Shown in pieces: positions 24,185-36,055 of a DNA stretch of 58,302 bases; position 1 is the stretch's first letter, and each line of letters starts with the position of its first letter. Below the pieces are notes generated by a model. The model was not told where the DNA came from. It worked only from the letters and a program-made list of their open reading frames with translations, and made no database searches. Position numbers and translations under genes: made by a program. The DNA is from Gymnopus androsaceus JB14 (taxonomy: Eukaryota; Basidiomycota; Agaricomycetes; Agaricales; Omphalotaceae), in contig ML769771.1 in the NCBI GenBank assembly GCA_009733575.1, positions 1 through 58,302 of the forward strand. Direction: 5' to 3'.

Positions 24185-24754
24185 CTCTAAGCCAAATGTG
24201 AAGTATTTCTTCATCATCGCCATCATAACCACTGAACTGACAGTGATATTGTTGTCAGTTGTGGTAGTGAAGTTGGGACAAATCCAGTCGCAGATGGCAG
24301 GATCCTTCACGTTCTGCCGAAGCAACCCTGTCATCTGTTGAGCTACGGACCCAAAATCTACAGTGTAGCAAGTGCCAACTGCATAAACCACGAGATGTTT
24401 CTGACCCTCGTGGGCAACAAACTTGTCTCGCAGCTCCTCCGCATTGGCGTTGACGAAGAAGCTGAATTGGGTGAGGATTGCAATCCAGACATCATCTGGT
24501 CGTATGGAAACGGCATGATGAGCACTGTATGCTTTGAGAAGCGTATGAACCAGACCATTGGTCTGGTGAATGACCCCTCCATTGGCCATGGCATGGTCAA
24601 AAGACGACTGGAGGAGCTCTTGACTAGCATTTTGGATTTCGTTTGCACGGAAATGCTTGTCGAGCAATGAAGAAGCTGTTAAGCTCGATTCATAACCTGG
24701 ATTAGCAATGTGAGGGGCCAATTCCTTGGATGAAGGGTAGAAAGTTACAGGCAT
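24185..24754 (-). pseudogene. DUF4419 protein, N-terminal half only
   Basis: ATG at 24754, MPVTFYPSSKELAPH. It then follows the intact paralogue at 31787 closely (SAHHAVSIRPDDVWIAIL, QFSFFVNANAEELRDKF, MTGLLRQNVKDPAICDW). The similarity stops at KKYFTFGL, where the sequence enters the TIR element and meets a TAA at 24176. About 220 residues are missing. It is the truncated member of a local DUF4419 family. Confidence 0.8.
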
Positions 24755-26480
24755 AAGGGAGAGAGTTAAGACAGAGTCGTCGAGGACATCAGTATGCCAA
24801 TAGAAAAGCTGTTGAAAGAAGGCAGTTCAAATAAGGGTTTGTATTGATATCCATCCAAAAGCTTATCAACGTCGATTGGACAATTACCGGAAGAGGTAGG
24901 TGGGCAGGGTATAGCCCACTCGTCGTTTGCACATCGGATAAGCACAAACTTATGAGCATGCTGGTACGAGAAGGCACAGGCAACTCGTACGTTTCCTATT
25001 CTTTCCCTCTTCGAACCGGGGTAGGCAGAGGCTGCTGTCTTCGTCTTCGTTGGGACATATAAATGCCAGGTTGTTATGAACTTGAGCGCATACGAATATG
25101 CATGGTCTAAATTGCGGTCGTCCGTCGAACCAGCACATCAAGTTACTACTTGAACTTACCAGCATTCAGGATATCTGGTGACCCTTCGACTTTTCAGCTA
25201 GCGGCGCGTCCATACCTAATAACAAATCGAAGGAAACTGAAAACAGGGTGGGCGCTAAATACATCCTCTTGAATCGCCTCAGCCTGCGAATTTATGCTAA
25301 ACATTTTTAGCAAATGTGGCCCAGACAATATTTTGCATTACCTTTAGCCTTAATTCGGACTCAGTCTAGTTCAAGAAATGGACATGAACATGGATGCTGA
25401 GGACAATGACGTGGGCGCCGACCTGAAGGCTACGACGTTGAGCTCCTTTCCAACGCGACGTTCTCTGGACCTTTCACCCTTTTGGAGAAGATGATCATGC
25501 AGTGCCGATTAGGAAAGGCTCGAGGATGAATAGAAAGGTGACGCTTATCCTTATCCTGCGATTTTCCGTTTAGCTTACAGCACGGTCTCTTAACAATGAC
25601 AGCGAGCTCATTTCCTTTTACGCGATACAGCATGTCTCTCCTTCTCCTAGTCCTACTATTTAATAGTGGTTAATTCATCGCCAGAGTTGTTCGATGTTGT
25701 CGCTGCTGCGATCGTCTTACCGCTCACCCTCGACAGCACTCGAAAAGTAATTAGCCTGGCTACAAGACCGACATCCACTAGTTAATTCATTCGCGACCAT
25801 TCATGATCATGCGCGTCAACTGAAATATTACTGCCCGAGCCAGACCCAAGCCAGAGCAGGGCCAGAGTCCATTCACCCCTTGGAATTCAAATGTCTACCC
25901 GCCATCTTGAAGTCCTTGCAGTCTGTTCCTTGCATCAGAGTCTGCTTTCTCCGTTATCCGAGCTGGATCACGATTCATTGGATGTACTTCCCATCTTCAT
26001 CAGCGCTCAGTGTTGGACGGTTTTTGAAACAGGACAGCATTATTTCGTTCGTCGATGGAATGGTACGGCCTCCGTTCACCGTTCACCATTCAGTAAGTTG
26101 ACACGTTCTGGCCGCCGGGATGGACGAGCAGACCAGAGCCGGACTCGATTGGAGGATCGGATCCCTCAACTTTGCCGAGCGCGCTCACTTTGAGCAGGGA
26201 TTCCGATGAGGACCGCAGTCTCCGCCATCGACAATGTCGGACTCTGGAGGGTCGTGGAGTCTTTTCAGTGCCTGTTGCACTCCGTTTTCCGTTTTCGTAA
26301 CAGTTGTGCAGGCCAAGGAATGAGTTGCCAACTCAATTGCCAACTCAATGATCATTCGACGGCCTCGGGTACCGGGGACTGATGTCCGTCTTCGGTAATT
26401 CAACTGCCGTATTAGTATAGCAGAACATTCAAATCGATCATCCATGCAGTGTCGCATGCAGGCAATTGTTACGCGACTCC
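24755..26480. other. no convincing gene
   Basis: Short open frames only, the longest being 25891-26193 (+, about 100 residues, MSTRHLEVLAVCSLHQ; not recognised). The distal part is the upstream region of the amylase gene. No repeat or RNA gene recognised. Confidence 0.35.
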
Positions 26481-26488
26481 AACACGAC

Positions 26489-26600
26489 TCCTATATATGT
26501 CAGCTCGGTTTCGACTTGGCGTCGTTTTTTCCTTTTTCTTTTTTCATTCTTTCTCCCCTCGCTGTTCCCCTTTTTCGCTTTGGCTTGAAGTTTGACTGCT
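26489..26600 (+). promoter_or_regulatory. likely amylase core promoter
   Basis: A TATA-like CTATATATG at 26490-26498 is followed by a CT-rich block (26525-26575), a common arrangement just upstream of transcription starts in filamentous fungi. It lies about 270 bp before the amylase ATG. The start point itself is not visible. Confidence 0.35.
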
Positions 26601-26764
26601 TTTCGCCTCGTGCTTCCATCTTTTAGTTTTGGAGAAAGCTTTTGGCTTTTGACTTACGAGGACGTACACGCTCTCTCCGATTCTCTTTCTGTTGTTGAAG
26701 GACGCTCTTTCGCCAAACTCAGTTAATCCAACTTGCACAAATACAAAACCTAATCTCGAACGAA

Positions 26765-28812
26765 ATGAAGTACTCTTTGACTACAGGTGCCGCGGCAGTA
26801 GCCCTATTGGGATTCGCTCCGTCAGTGTTGGCTGCGACGGCGGATGAATGGAGGAATAGAACCATTTATCAGGTGAGTTTCCTTTGTATTCGTTGACTTG
26901 TAGAACGCTCTTACTCAATCAACTTCTCCTCGCTCAGCTCGTCACCGACCGATTTCGCTCTCGGAAACGGCTCCTCGCCAAGCTGCGATACCAGCAGCCG
27001 TGTATACTGCGGCGGAAACTGGGAAGGTGTTGTTAGCAAGCTGGACTATATCCAGGATATGGGCTTCGACGCTATCTGGATATCGCCTATCGTGCAGAAT
27101 GTCGAAGGCTCGACGACGGAAGGGGAGGCTTATCATGGGTTAGTATTGCCGTACACCGATAAGTATTCCGTTAATCGTTTGGTTTTAGATACTGGCCACA
27201 AAACATCAACTCTCTCAACTCTAATTTCGGTTCTGCGGATGATCTCAAGAATTTGAGCACATCTCTGCATGACCGAGGGATGTATCTTATGGTAGACGTT
27301 GTCGTGAACCAGTACGTCTTTCTTGCGTTTTTGCAAATCTGTACGGTTCTCATATTCTACCGTTCTTCCCAGTGTAGTCGCAAACCCGACCAACACTACC
27401 AACGTCTCCCCCGAAACCTTCGACTACTCCCTTCTCCAGCCCTTCGGCTCCCAATCCTCCTTCCACACCCAATGCTTCATTTCCGACTACAACAACCAAA
27501 CCAACGTGGAACAGTGTTGGCTTGGAGATTACGGTTCGCAAACTCTTCTATAAATCTTTCAAATTTTCAAACTCAAACCTCTTTTATAATCAGGTCTTCC
27601 TCTCCTCGATCTTGATACAGAAAACAGCACGACCGTTGACACCATGTATACGTGGATCAAGGATCTCGTACAGAGCTATGGCGTAGATGGGTTGAGGATT
27701 GATACGGCGAAACATATAAGACAGGACTTCTGGCCTGGATTCGTGTCAAGTGCCGGCGTGTACAGTGTTGGAGAGATATTGATTGGAAATGTCACGTATG
27801 CTGCTCCGTATACTGGTAGGCTTTTCTATCCTCGAAGGGTCCAACCTGTCTAACTAACCTTCCAATTCTCAGATGTCCTCGACAGCGTCCTCGACTACCC
27901 GACGTACTATGCTGTTTACGATGCTTTCACTAACGGTACCTCTGGTAACATGTCGGCCATCGCGGAAATGGTGACTCAAGCCCAGGACCAATACAACCAC
28001 AGTCTTTTCTACGCTGGCTCGTTCATCGAGAACCAGGATAACCCCAGAATTCAGTCGACTGTTACTGATCAAGCAGTGAGTCTCGAAATTCGAAGCTGTC
28101 TTGATTGGTATGCTAACTATTCAATTCGTGTAGGTCGTCAAAAATCGCCATGACCTGGCCCTTTATCAACGACGGTATTCCCATTCTCTATTACGGACAG
28201 GAGCAAGGATACGCAGGCGGGAATGACCCTAATAACCGTGAAGCGTGAGTAGTTTTTATTCGTCCCATTCGTCCCATCCATCTGACTGGCCAAACCCATC
28301 CTCGCAGTCTCTGGCTCTCCGGCTTCAACACCGATAACAAACCCCTCCTCACCACATGTCACAACTCTCAACACCGCCCGCAAACAAGCCATTGCCTCCA
28401 ACTCATCCTTCCTTACCACCTCCCTCAAATTCATATCTCAATCCGACTCTTCCGCACTCGCAGTCTCCAAACCTCCTATGCTCACTCTGCTCACCAACGC
28501 CGGAAACTCCTCCTAGTACAAGCTTCTCTATACCAAGCTCGAAGCGGGATGTATAGCGGCGGAGAAACAGTTGTGGATGTTTTGACATGTAATACGTATA
28601 CGGCCGGGAGCGATGGGAGTTTGAGTGTGAAGACAAGCGGAGGAGAGCCGATGGTGTTGATGCCTGCGACGGCGCTCAGTGAGAAGGGTACATTATGTGC
28701 CAGTGTGGCCAAGGGGACGGGGAGTGATGGCCAGGGCTCGAGTTCAAAGTCAGGTGCGGAGAGGCTGGAGGTGGGACGAATGGTTGTACTTGGGCGATTT
28801 TGGGAGGGATGA
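26765..28812 (+). pseudogene. secreted GH13 alpha-amylase with five +1 insertions
   Basis: Alpha-amylases hydrolyse internal alpha-1,4 bonds of starch outside the cell. ATG 26765 starts a signal peptide (MKYSLTTGAAAVALLG...SVLAA). Eight exons follow (ending 26872, 27138, 27311, 27533, 27815, 28075, 28244; last starts 28308). Family motifs appear in order: [49 protein letters not shown] (catalytic Asp), YSVGEIL (catalytic Glu), FIENQDNP (third Asp; the usual His is Gln), and [21 protein letters not shown]. The C-terminal beta domain ends VLMPATAL, with a Ser-rich tail to 28812. The frame holds only if one base is ignored at each of about 26956 (C), 28146 (C), 28354 (A), 28514 (T) and 28545 (C). 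It is a pseudogene, or a gene carrying sequence errors. Confidence 0.8.
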
Positions 28813-29321
28813 TGATGATGTTTTGGTGAAGGATGGGTTGACACACACATTCTCTTACATCTGAAAACGGACAGACTATCCCGGGCTTAGCATCACGCCT
28901 ATCCTTTCATTCGGATTCGGGAAACGGACTTGTTTTATCGCTATTACTATTACTTTTATTTTACACATATACATATATACTTGCTATACTATCGTCCGAT
29001 CTATTTGGTATTCGTATTCGTTCGTTCGTACCAAAGTGTTCGCTCCTTCAAAACTAGATTTATAGATTTGTATGTTGTATAAGGTTACGCGGTTACGCAC
29101 GCAACGTTATATGTTTGGGTTTAGGTCGACGATTTGGACGATTCCTGCGTTTTGGCCGATAGGTAGGCGCCTGAAGCAAACCCCTCTATGAGGCTGACGT
29201 TCTTGCGAAATAACGATAACCTCCTTGAGAGGTCTGCTTTAGGCCTACGTACTTAAGGCCTTAGACTAGTTAAATATACGTAATTAAGTAATCTAGTACT
29301 CGCGTTTTGTTTCTTCCTTCA
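28813..29321. other. intergenic, no gene seen
   Basis: 3' region of the amylase gene and approach to the DUF4419 cluster. AT-rich near 28935-28995. Nothing recognised. Confidence 0.4.
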
Positions 29322-29640
29322 GCCACCCTCAACCAAGGAACTTGCTGGGACCCCTCATGCTTCTTCTTAAGGTCCGAGCCGACCTTGACGAGCATTTCCG
29401 CGCAAGTGGAAACAGAATCTGAGTCGAGGAACTCCATCAATCATCTCTTGACCATACCGTGTCCAACGGCAGGTCGTTCACCAGACCACTGGCTGATTCA
29501 AACCCTTCTCAAAGCATATAACGCTCATCATGCTGTGTCCATACGACCAGACAATATCTGGATCGCAATCCTCACTTCAGCTTCTTCGTCAATGCCAACC
29601 AATGAATTAGTTAAGTATCACCGTGCAGCGTATAGCACAT
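29322..29640 (+). pseudogene. DUF4419 fragment (5' half)
   Basis: Nucleotide similarity to the N-terminal part of the neighbouring DUF4419 copies: SKELAGTPH-like start, IKTLLKAYNAHHAVSIRPDN, IWIAILTSASSS. Frames shift and the similarity stops near 29615. A solo, decayed duplicate. Confidence 0.6.
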
Positions 29641-29729
29641 AATTTAGCACAGCGTTCTACAGCTTTGCTGTATTTAAGCAGTCTTTGCGCTCCAAGCATA
29701 AACAGCTTCGTTCCTTTCATCCCGCCATC

Positions 29730-31057
29730 ATGCCTGTTACTTTTTACCCTTCATCCAAGGAACTGACCCCTCATGTGGCTGGTCAGAGCTCAGACTGCTT
29801 CTACACTGCTCGACATTTACATTTCAATGCAAGTGGAGCCAGATGCTAAGTGAAGAGCTTCTTCAGTCATCTCTTGACCATGCCTTGTCCGATGGAGTTG
29901 TCGTTCACCAGACCAATGGTTTGGTTAATACACTTCTCAAAGCATACAGTGCTCATCATGCTGTATCCATACGACCAGATGATGTCTGGATTGCAATCCT
30001 CACCCAATTCAGCTTCTTCGTCAACGCCAATGCGGAGGAGCTGCGAGACAAGTTTGTTGCCCACAAGGGTCAGAAACATCTTGTGGTTTATGCAGTTGGC
30101 ACTCGCTACACTGTAGATTTTGGGTCCATGGCTCAGCAGATGACAGGGCTGATTCGGAAGAATGTGAAGGATCCTGCGATCTGCGACTGGATTCGTCCCA
30201 ACTTCACTACCACAACTGACAACGATATCACCGTCAGTTCGGTTGTTATGATGGCGACGATGAAGAAATACTTCACCTATGGTTTCGGGATTACCTGCGG
30301 CATACCTCAGGTTACGCTTGAAGGCACTAGCGATGATTGGAAGTTGATTCTTGCCAGGATTGAAGAGCTAAAGTATTACGGCCCCAAACTACGGCTTGGT
30401 TTAACCTCCTCAGACCAGTGATATCCCGCTTCGTTTCCGCTTTTGAAGCCCCAGATCATCCGGACAATGTGGCTTTCTGGGGTAGAGTCGCATCTGAGGA
30501 TCATGAAGGAAGTGGTATGGACTATCTTGGTGGCTGGGTGAATGCATTTTGTGTATTCGATGTTGATGGAAAGTGGTTGGGACGAGAGCCGGGGCAGGTA
30601 AGGACGACCTTCTTTCCAATGTTGGACGTCCATGCTCACTTTTTTAAAGGAGCTGAAAAACCTCGCTCCGGATCCTATCTATGAATATCACCATTCTGAC
30701 CAGGGATACGCTAAAAAGCAAATCGGAGATCGCAACCTCATACTTGATAGTGTGTCATACCACAGAGTTGGCCTCGAGGAGATTCCTATTAGCGTTGCAG
30801 AAGTTGATGTGGAACTAAATGATAATGGTCTCAAGTTCAAGACGATGATGGTTGCAGGACTGGTTGGGTACCAGATCAGCGACGTCAAGGACGTACAGAC
30901 AGCGCTCTTGAAGCCTCTGCCAGGATGGTGGATGTTTATAAAGCGGAGCCAGGAGGACCTCGATAACGAGGCAAAGAGCAAACGCGAGAAGGAAGAAAAA
31001 GAGTTTGAAGAAATAATGGCACGGTTGGAGAGCCAGCGCCTTGCTCGCAGTGGATGA
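29730..31057 (+). pseudogene. DUF4419 protein, frameshifted copy
   Basis: Same start as the intact copy (ATG 29730, MPVTFYPSSKELTPH) and the same single intron after EPGQ (about 30598-30651). Compared with that copy it has an extra G at 29793, altered bases around 29814-29850 that leave the first frame, and one missing base in GGCCCC near 30382. The remainder is nearly identical and reads to a stop at 31055-31057 with a Lys/Glu-rich coiled-coil tail. A recent duplicate losing its frame. Confidence 0.75.
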
Positions 31058-31786
31058 GAAACCAAAGCCGAATGCGAGTCGTCGCTCGGTTTCTTTGAAA
31101 GTGCATCGTCTTCATGATATTCCGTACCAGTGGTGAAAGACCGACGGGATAAAGCTTGGAAATTATCAAAATAACTTTGTATATTAACTCTGAAATGTAT
31201 GTTTCTGCTTCACACAACCCCGAGTTTTGACTGACGCGAGTGTCTGGATTTCACCGTCGTTGGGATACAAGGACGCGCGGTATAAGAGGCTTGCTTTTAT
31301 TCACACCACCCTTCCGAGCATAAGGCGATAAGATTAAGAAGTTTGGATGATAGGAATGAGGCGGAGAGCGTTTGCGTTTGAAGACCACTTCCAGCGAGAA
31401 GTCTGGAGCAAGTTATTGCACTTACACGTAACCTTTACCAAGGCGATATGATGTTCAACTGTAGCTAAAATCTAGATTTTATAGAATGTAAGAGTTTAGT
31501 TTTGCATTGGACTTCGAAGGACAGATGAATGTGCTTACTTTAAGCTTTAGTGAGGCATTAAGGAAAGGGAAAGCATAAATGAGATGAACGGACACTAGAT
31601 TATTACCACAGTTGAATGTGAACTGCCGTTCTCATAAACCAGTGCACGCGAACAGCACGGACCTGCAGAGAGAGTAGCGCGCGCTTGCAAAAAGAAACAA
31701 AAAGAGCTGATATCAGACTTTATGATCAGTTGGATGAGATCAAACGCTATGCATCGTTCAACAGCTTTTCCTTCCCCCTCACCATC
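31058..31786. other. spacer between DUF4419 copies
   Basis: No gene recognised. Probably contains the 3' region of the broken copy and the promoter of the intact copy. Confidence 0.35.
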
Positions 31787-33109
31787 ATGCCTGTTACTTT
31801 TTACCCTTCTTCCAAGGAGCTGACCCCTCATGCGGCTGTCCAGAGCTCAACTGCTTCTACACTACTCGACATGCATTTCAATGCAAGTGGAAGCCAAAAG
31901 CTAAGTGAAGAGCTCCTTCAGTCATCTCTTGACCATGCCTTGTCCGATGGAGTTGTCGTTCACCAAACTAATGGTTTGGTTCATACACTTCTCAAAGCAT
32001 ACAGTGCTCATCATGCTGTGTCCATACGACCAGATGATGTCTGGATTGCAATCCTCACCCAATTCAGCTTCTTCGTCAACGCCAATGCGGAGGAGCTGCG
32101 AGACAAGTTTGTCGCCCACGAGGGTCAGAAACATCTCGAAGTTCGTGCGGTCGGCACACGCTACACTGTAGATTTTGGGTCCATGGCTCAGCAGATGACA
32201 GGGCTAATTCGGAAGAACGTGAAGGATCCTGCCATCTGCAACTGGATTCGTCCCAACTTCACTACCACAACTGACAACGATATCACTGTCAGTTCGGTGG
32301 TTATGATGGCGACGATGAAGAAGTACTTCACGTTTGGCTTCACCCTTTCCTGTGGCATACCTCAGGTTACACTTGAAGGCACCAGCGACGACTGGAAGTT
32401 GATTCTTGCCAGAATAGAAGAGCTAAAGAATTACGGCTCGCAAACTACGGCGTGGCTCAACCTTCTCAGGCCAGTCATTTCTCGCTTCGTTTCCGCTTTT
32501 GAAGCCCCAGATCATCCGGACAATCTAGCTTTCTGGAGTACAGTCGCCTCAGAAGATCATGAAGGAAGTGGTATGGACTACCTGGGTGGCTGGATGAATG
32601 CATTCTGTGTATTCGATGTTGATGGAAAGTGGTTAGGACGAGAGCCAGGGCAGGTAAGGATCTCCTTCTAATGTTGGATGTTTATGCTCACTTTTTTCAA
32701 GGAGCTGAAAAACCTCGCTCCAAATCCAATTTTTAAACTCCGTCGCACTGACCAGGGATACGTCAAAGAGCAGGTCGGAGATCGTAACCTCGCACTTGAC
32801 GGTGTGTCGTACCACAGAGTCAGCCTTAAGAAGATTCCCATCAGCGTCGCTGAAGTGGATGTGGAACTAGACGATAATGGTCTCAAGTTCGACACCAAGA
32901 TGGTTGCCGGATTGGTGGGGTATCAAGTCGGTGATACCCAGGACCTACAGGGGGCGTTGTTGAAGCCCTTGCCGGGTTGGTGGATGTTTATAAAGCGGAG
33001 CCAGGAGGATCTCGATAACGAGATAAAGAGCAGACGTGAAGAACAGCAAAGACAGCGGGATGAAATGATGGCGCGGCTAGATAGGCTGCGCAAAGAACAG
33101 CAAAAGTAG
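31787..33109 (+). CDS. DUF4419 protein, intact copy
   Basis: Two exons (31787-32653 and 32702-33109) give about 424 residues with no break. Conserved stretches: HHAVSIRPDDVWIAILTQFS, RYTVDFGSMAQQMTG, FTFGFTLSCGIPQVTLEG, DDWKLILARIEELK, DYLGGWMNAFCVFD, GWWMFIKRSQEDLDNE. The domain is common and multicopy in Agaricomycetes; its biochemical role is unknown. The C-terminus is a charged coiled coil rich in Arg, Glu and Gln. An in-frame upstream ATG at 31685 exists, but the paralogues all start at MPVTFYPSS, which fixes the start. It is the only complete member of the local family. Confidence 0.85.
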
Positions 33110-33296
33110 ATTGAAGAAACCAGCCAGCCTGTGCCTTCCCACAGGCGCGCAGTGGATGAGCCGAATCCGAGTCCGAGTCGTTGAGGATTGAAAGCCTGAG
33201 ACTGACATAATATTTTAAGCTTTGTATATTGTCGCAATACCAAGCTTCGATCGACGAGAGCGTGGTAAGCTGGATTGTTCCAAAACAATGAAAAAA

Positions 33297-34094
33297 CTAC
33301 GATACACCATCAGCCATCCCACCCAACAGGCCCTCCCGAGCACGAGTGAGCTTTTGGAGTTCCTGTGTAGCTTGAAGGAGTGAGAGACGTGCGAGGTCGG
33401 GATTCTGCGGAGATGTCATTGTCGAAATTCAAGGTATGATCAAGAAGAATAAAGAAGACAGTAAATGGAGCGGTTACGCGTCGGTTTTCAAAGAAGATAA
33501 ATGGGAATAACACTCACAGCAGGTAGCCCACGAAAAGCCTCGACCTTCTTTCGCTTCTCCCGAATCTTCTTCTCTCTTTGGCGATTCTGCTCCTGCAGAC
33601 GTGTTAGATCGGAGATGCATAAAGCGTTGTTCGCAGTTTTCAGATCGAGTCGTGCTAATTGAGACTGGTATTCCTTCGCTTTGCGAACGATTCCCTGCCG
33701 ACGACGCTCAATATTTTCTGCCGTTTCTGAAGCCTTTGATCCGGATTCCTCAGCTGATAGCGAAGACCATTTCTGTATAAGAGCAAGTTCCGATTCTACC
33801 TCGGCCAAGTGAGTCTGTAGCTCTTCTTCGACGAAGGCGGCGCGATGAAGAGAAAGTTTGAGATTGAGATGACGAGTAGATAGCTGAGCGAGAGCCTGGA
33901 TGAAACTATGGGGTCCCGTCTTTCAAAGTGAACGCCCAAAAAAAGACAGCAACGTACATGATTGAAGACGGATCCTCGATCTCCAGTGTCTCTGCAGCTC
34001 GTACTAACAATTCAAGCTGATATTCAGTTGAAGAATTTAATTGAACGTCTTGTAGTGCCTTTAATTCATCTATAGCCGATCCTTTGGAGTTCAT
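33297..34094 (-). CDS. HAUS augmin subunit 1-like coiled-coil protein
   Basis: Three exons on the minus strand read from ATG 34094 to TAG at 33297-33299 without a break. The product is almost entirely coiled coil: FIQALAQLSTRHLNLKLSLH, then a long Glu/Lys/Arg-rich helix (EYQSQLARLDLKTANN, REKKIREKRKKVEAFRGLP), closing with LARLSLLQATQELQKLTRAREGLLGGMADGVS. The KK...LRGLP-like turn followed by LA...L..A...L and a GMADGV end is how I remember fungal HAUS1, a subunit of the augmin complex that recruits gamma-tubulin to spindle microtubules. At about 210 residues it is shorter than usual, so an upstream exon near 34100-34240 is likely. The family call is tentative. Confidence 0.55.
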
Positions 34095-34373
34095 GAGGAC
34101 GCGAGCAGATGAACGCGCGAAACAGGTAACGGCGTCTAATCATCATCATCTCTATTCTTCTTGCAAACGTTCTTGGATCACTTACCCCATATAACAACGC
34201 TGCTGGCAATCAGAAAATGGTCGATAACTACCGAATGCCATGAATTTTATTGCATTCGAAACGCTCATGTATCACCGCGCAACGTACGGCAGCGATGAGG
34301 CGGGTCAACCGAATGGCAGAAATGTCGAGTATAAGTATCTTCAGTACCTTCCAAAACCTCTCTCATTCCCAAC

Positions 34374-34813
34374 ATGAAGTCTTCACTTTAGTGCGTATGA
34401 CCGCTTTCTCCGTCCTGCTACCCAACCTAGAGCCTTCTCCTCATCTGCGCAGCGGGTATAACTCAAGTCGAAACCCTCCAAGTCAACGTATCATCCTCTT
34501 GGGAACGCCGATGCCAAATACCCGCTACTTGCCCGCTACAGTCACTCGCGATTCAGATGACGACCCAGAGACATTCGCTGTTGCCTACCTCGAAGACTCC
34601 GATCCGAAATTCACAAGCTTTGTCGCTACTCCAACGGATACCAACCTACCGCCTCAAACGGTACTGTTTTCGATTGCGACTCCAGGGTCAGTTACTTCCA
34701 AAGGAGTGAATTATGAATATCTCTTGTTCTGTTTTTCCAGGGTCGTTCACCTTGAAGTTACCGACGCTACCGTGACCAAGTCTGAAGTGCTACAAGTAAC
34801 TCGTTCACTGTAA
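34374..34813 (+). pseudogene. small secreted protein paralogue, broken by 11-bp duplication
   Basis: Begins MKSSL, intron 34391-34431, then a signal peptide-like LLLICAAGITQVE, then QVNVSSSWERRCQIPAT. At 34521-34542 CCCGCTACTTG is followed by CCCGCTACAGT, an 11-bp tandem duplication that shifts the frame. The rest (VTRDSDDDPETFAVAYLEDS, PPQTVLFSIATPG, intron, VVHLEVTDA) continues in the other frame to 34811-34813. It is the paralogue of the gene at 35573. The fold resembles the small Ser/Thr-rich extracellular KRE9/KNH-type domain proteins of basidiomycetes (inference). Confidence 0.6.
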
Positions 34814-35572
34814 CGAATTCGATCAATCCTTTGCTCAAACTCACCCCCACCAATAACTGCTGTGGAATAACATGAGTACTGGCCGATGACAGCCAGAGCG
34901 AATATTGCACTACTCTCAACGTTTCCTACAAGAGGAATCAATCCAAGGAGGGAACCAAACACAGCGGGTGGGTACCGAAAGCAATGTCAAGATATTTCGA
35001 GCACCAAAACCTCATTCTCCTTAGAGGATTCGAATATTTTCCAAACTCGGATTCATGGCTCAACGTTGCAGCTCTCGACTCTATAAGTTTATCCCGCTTC
35101 CTACTCCCTTCGATTCGGTTTGGAGTTTTCAATCTTTAGTCAATTGTGTGCTGCCAGAACTCGTCACTCTACATGGATATAGTATTATACGGCAGTTGGT
35201 ACGGCTCTTTTCATTGCACTCATCGTCAGTGAAATCTATCCCTGAACATTACCTTTGACACTAACTCTCAATGGATTAATTTTTGGCCAACGTTCGACTT
35301 GGACGACGTTTGACGTTCTGTGATTGCTCCTAACAATCCTTTCCTGTCATCCACTCTAGTGCCTGGATATCATCTATTAGGCTTTCTCCAGTGATGACAG
35401 TAAGTAAGGGCCCAGGTCAGCTGGTTGGAGGCTAGATTTTAGTAGGGACTGGCGACAAGGATCCTTCATTTCGCCTGTCCTCCTAAACTCTTGACAGTGC
35501 GGTGTTCTGTCGCCGCGGGACATTGCGAGTATAAATTCACTTTGAGCTGAGTTGGCTTTTGCTGCTGGTGTC
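34814..35572. other. spacer between tandem paralogues
   Basis: No gene recognised; short open frames only. Confidence 0.35.
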
Positions 35573-36055
35573 ATGAAACCGTCAAAATGGTATGCGCGTC
35601 CTTGACTCCATCCCGCCATTTATACTAAGTAAAGTTTATCAGTATTCGTCTCCTCCTCGCCTTTGGGGTCGGCGTAGCGCAAGTCAGCTCTCTTCATGTG
35701 GATGTTCCCGACACCTGGATTCAGCGGTGTCCGATTCCCGCTACCATAACGCGCGATTCAGATTGTGACCCAGAATCTTTCTCACTCTCTTACATCGTAG
35801 ACGATATCAACGCTGAGGAGTTTATAGCTACTGTGACGGATACGGCGTTGACTCCTCAGACAGTGCTGTTTACGATTGAAACTCCGGGGTGAGTTAATAA
35901 GTCTGGAATAATTTTGCCCCGGTGTCGATACTAACTCTTGCGTGTTATGTAGGGTTTTCCACCTGGTAATCGAAGACGCAAGTAGCTCGGTTCTAGCGAC
36001 CAGCGACCCTTTTACGATGGATTTAGCTATTTCACCTACTTGTCCTCCGACTTGA
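35573..36055 (+). CDS. small secreted KRE9/KNH-like protein
   Basis: Three exons (35573-35589, 35643-35888, 35953-36055), frame intact, about 120 residues. The signal peptide spans the first intron (RLLLAFGVGVAQVSS). The mature part has VDVPDTWIQRCPIPATITRD, SDCDPESFSLSYIVDD, LTPQTVLFTIETPG and FHLVIEDA, ending SPTCPPT. The pattern of a beta-sandwich with TWT...ITRDSxDPESF is typical of small cell-wall or extracellular proteins of mushrooms. Same orientation and layout as the broken paralogue 1.2 kb upstream. Confidence 0.6.
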
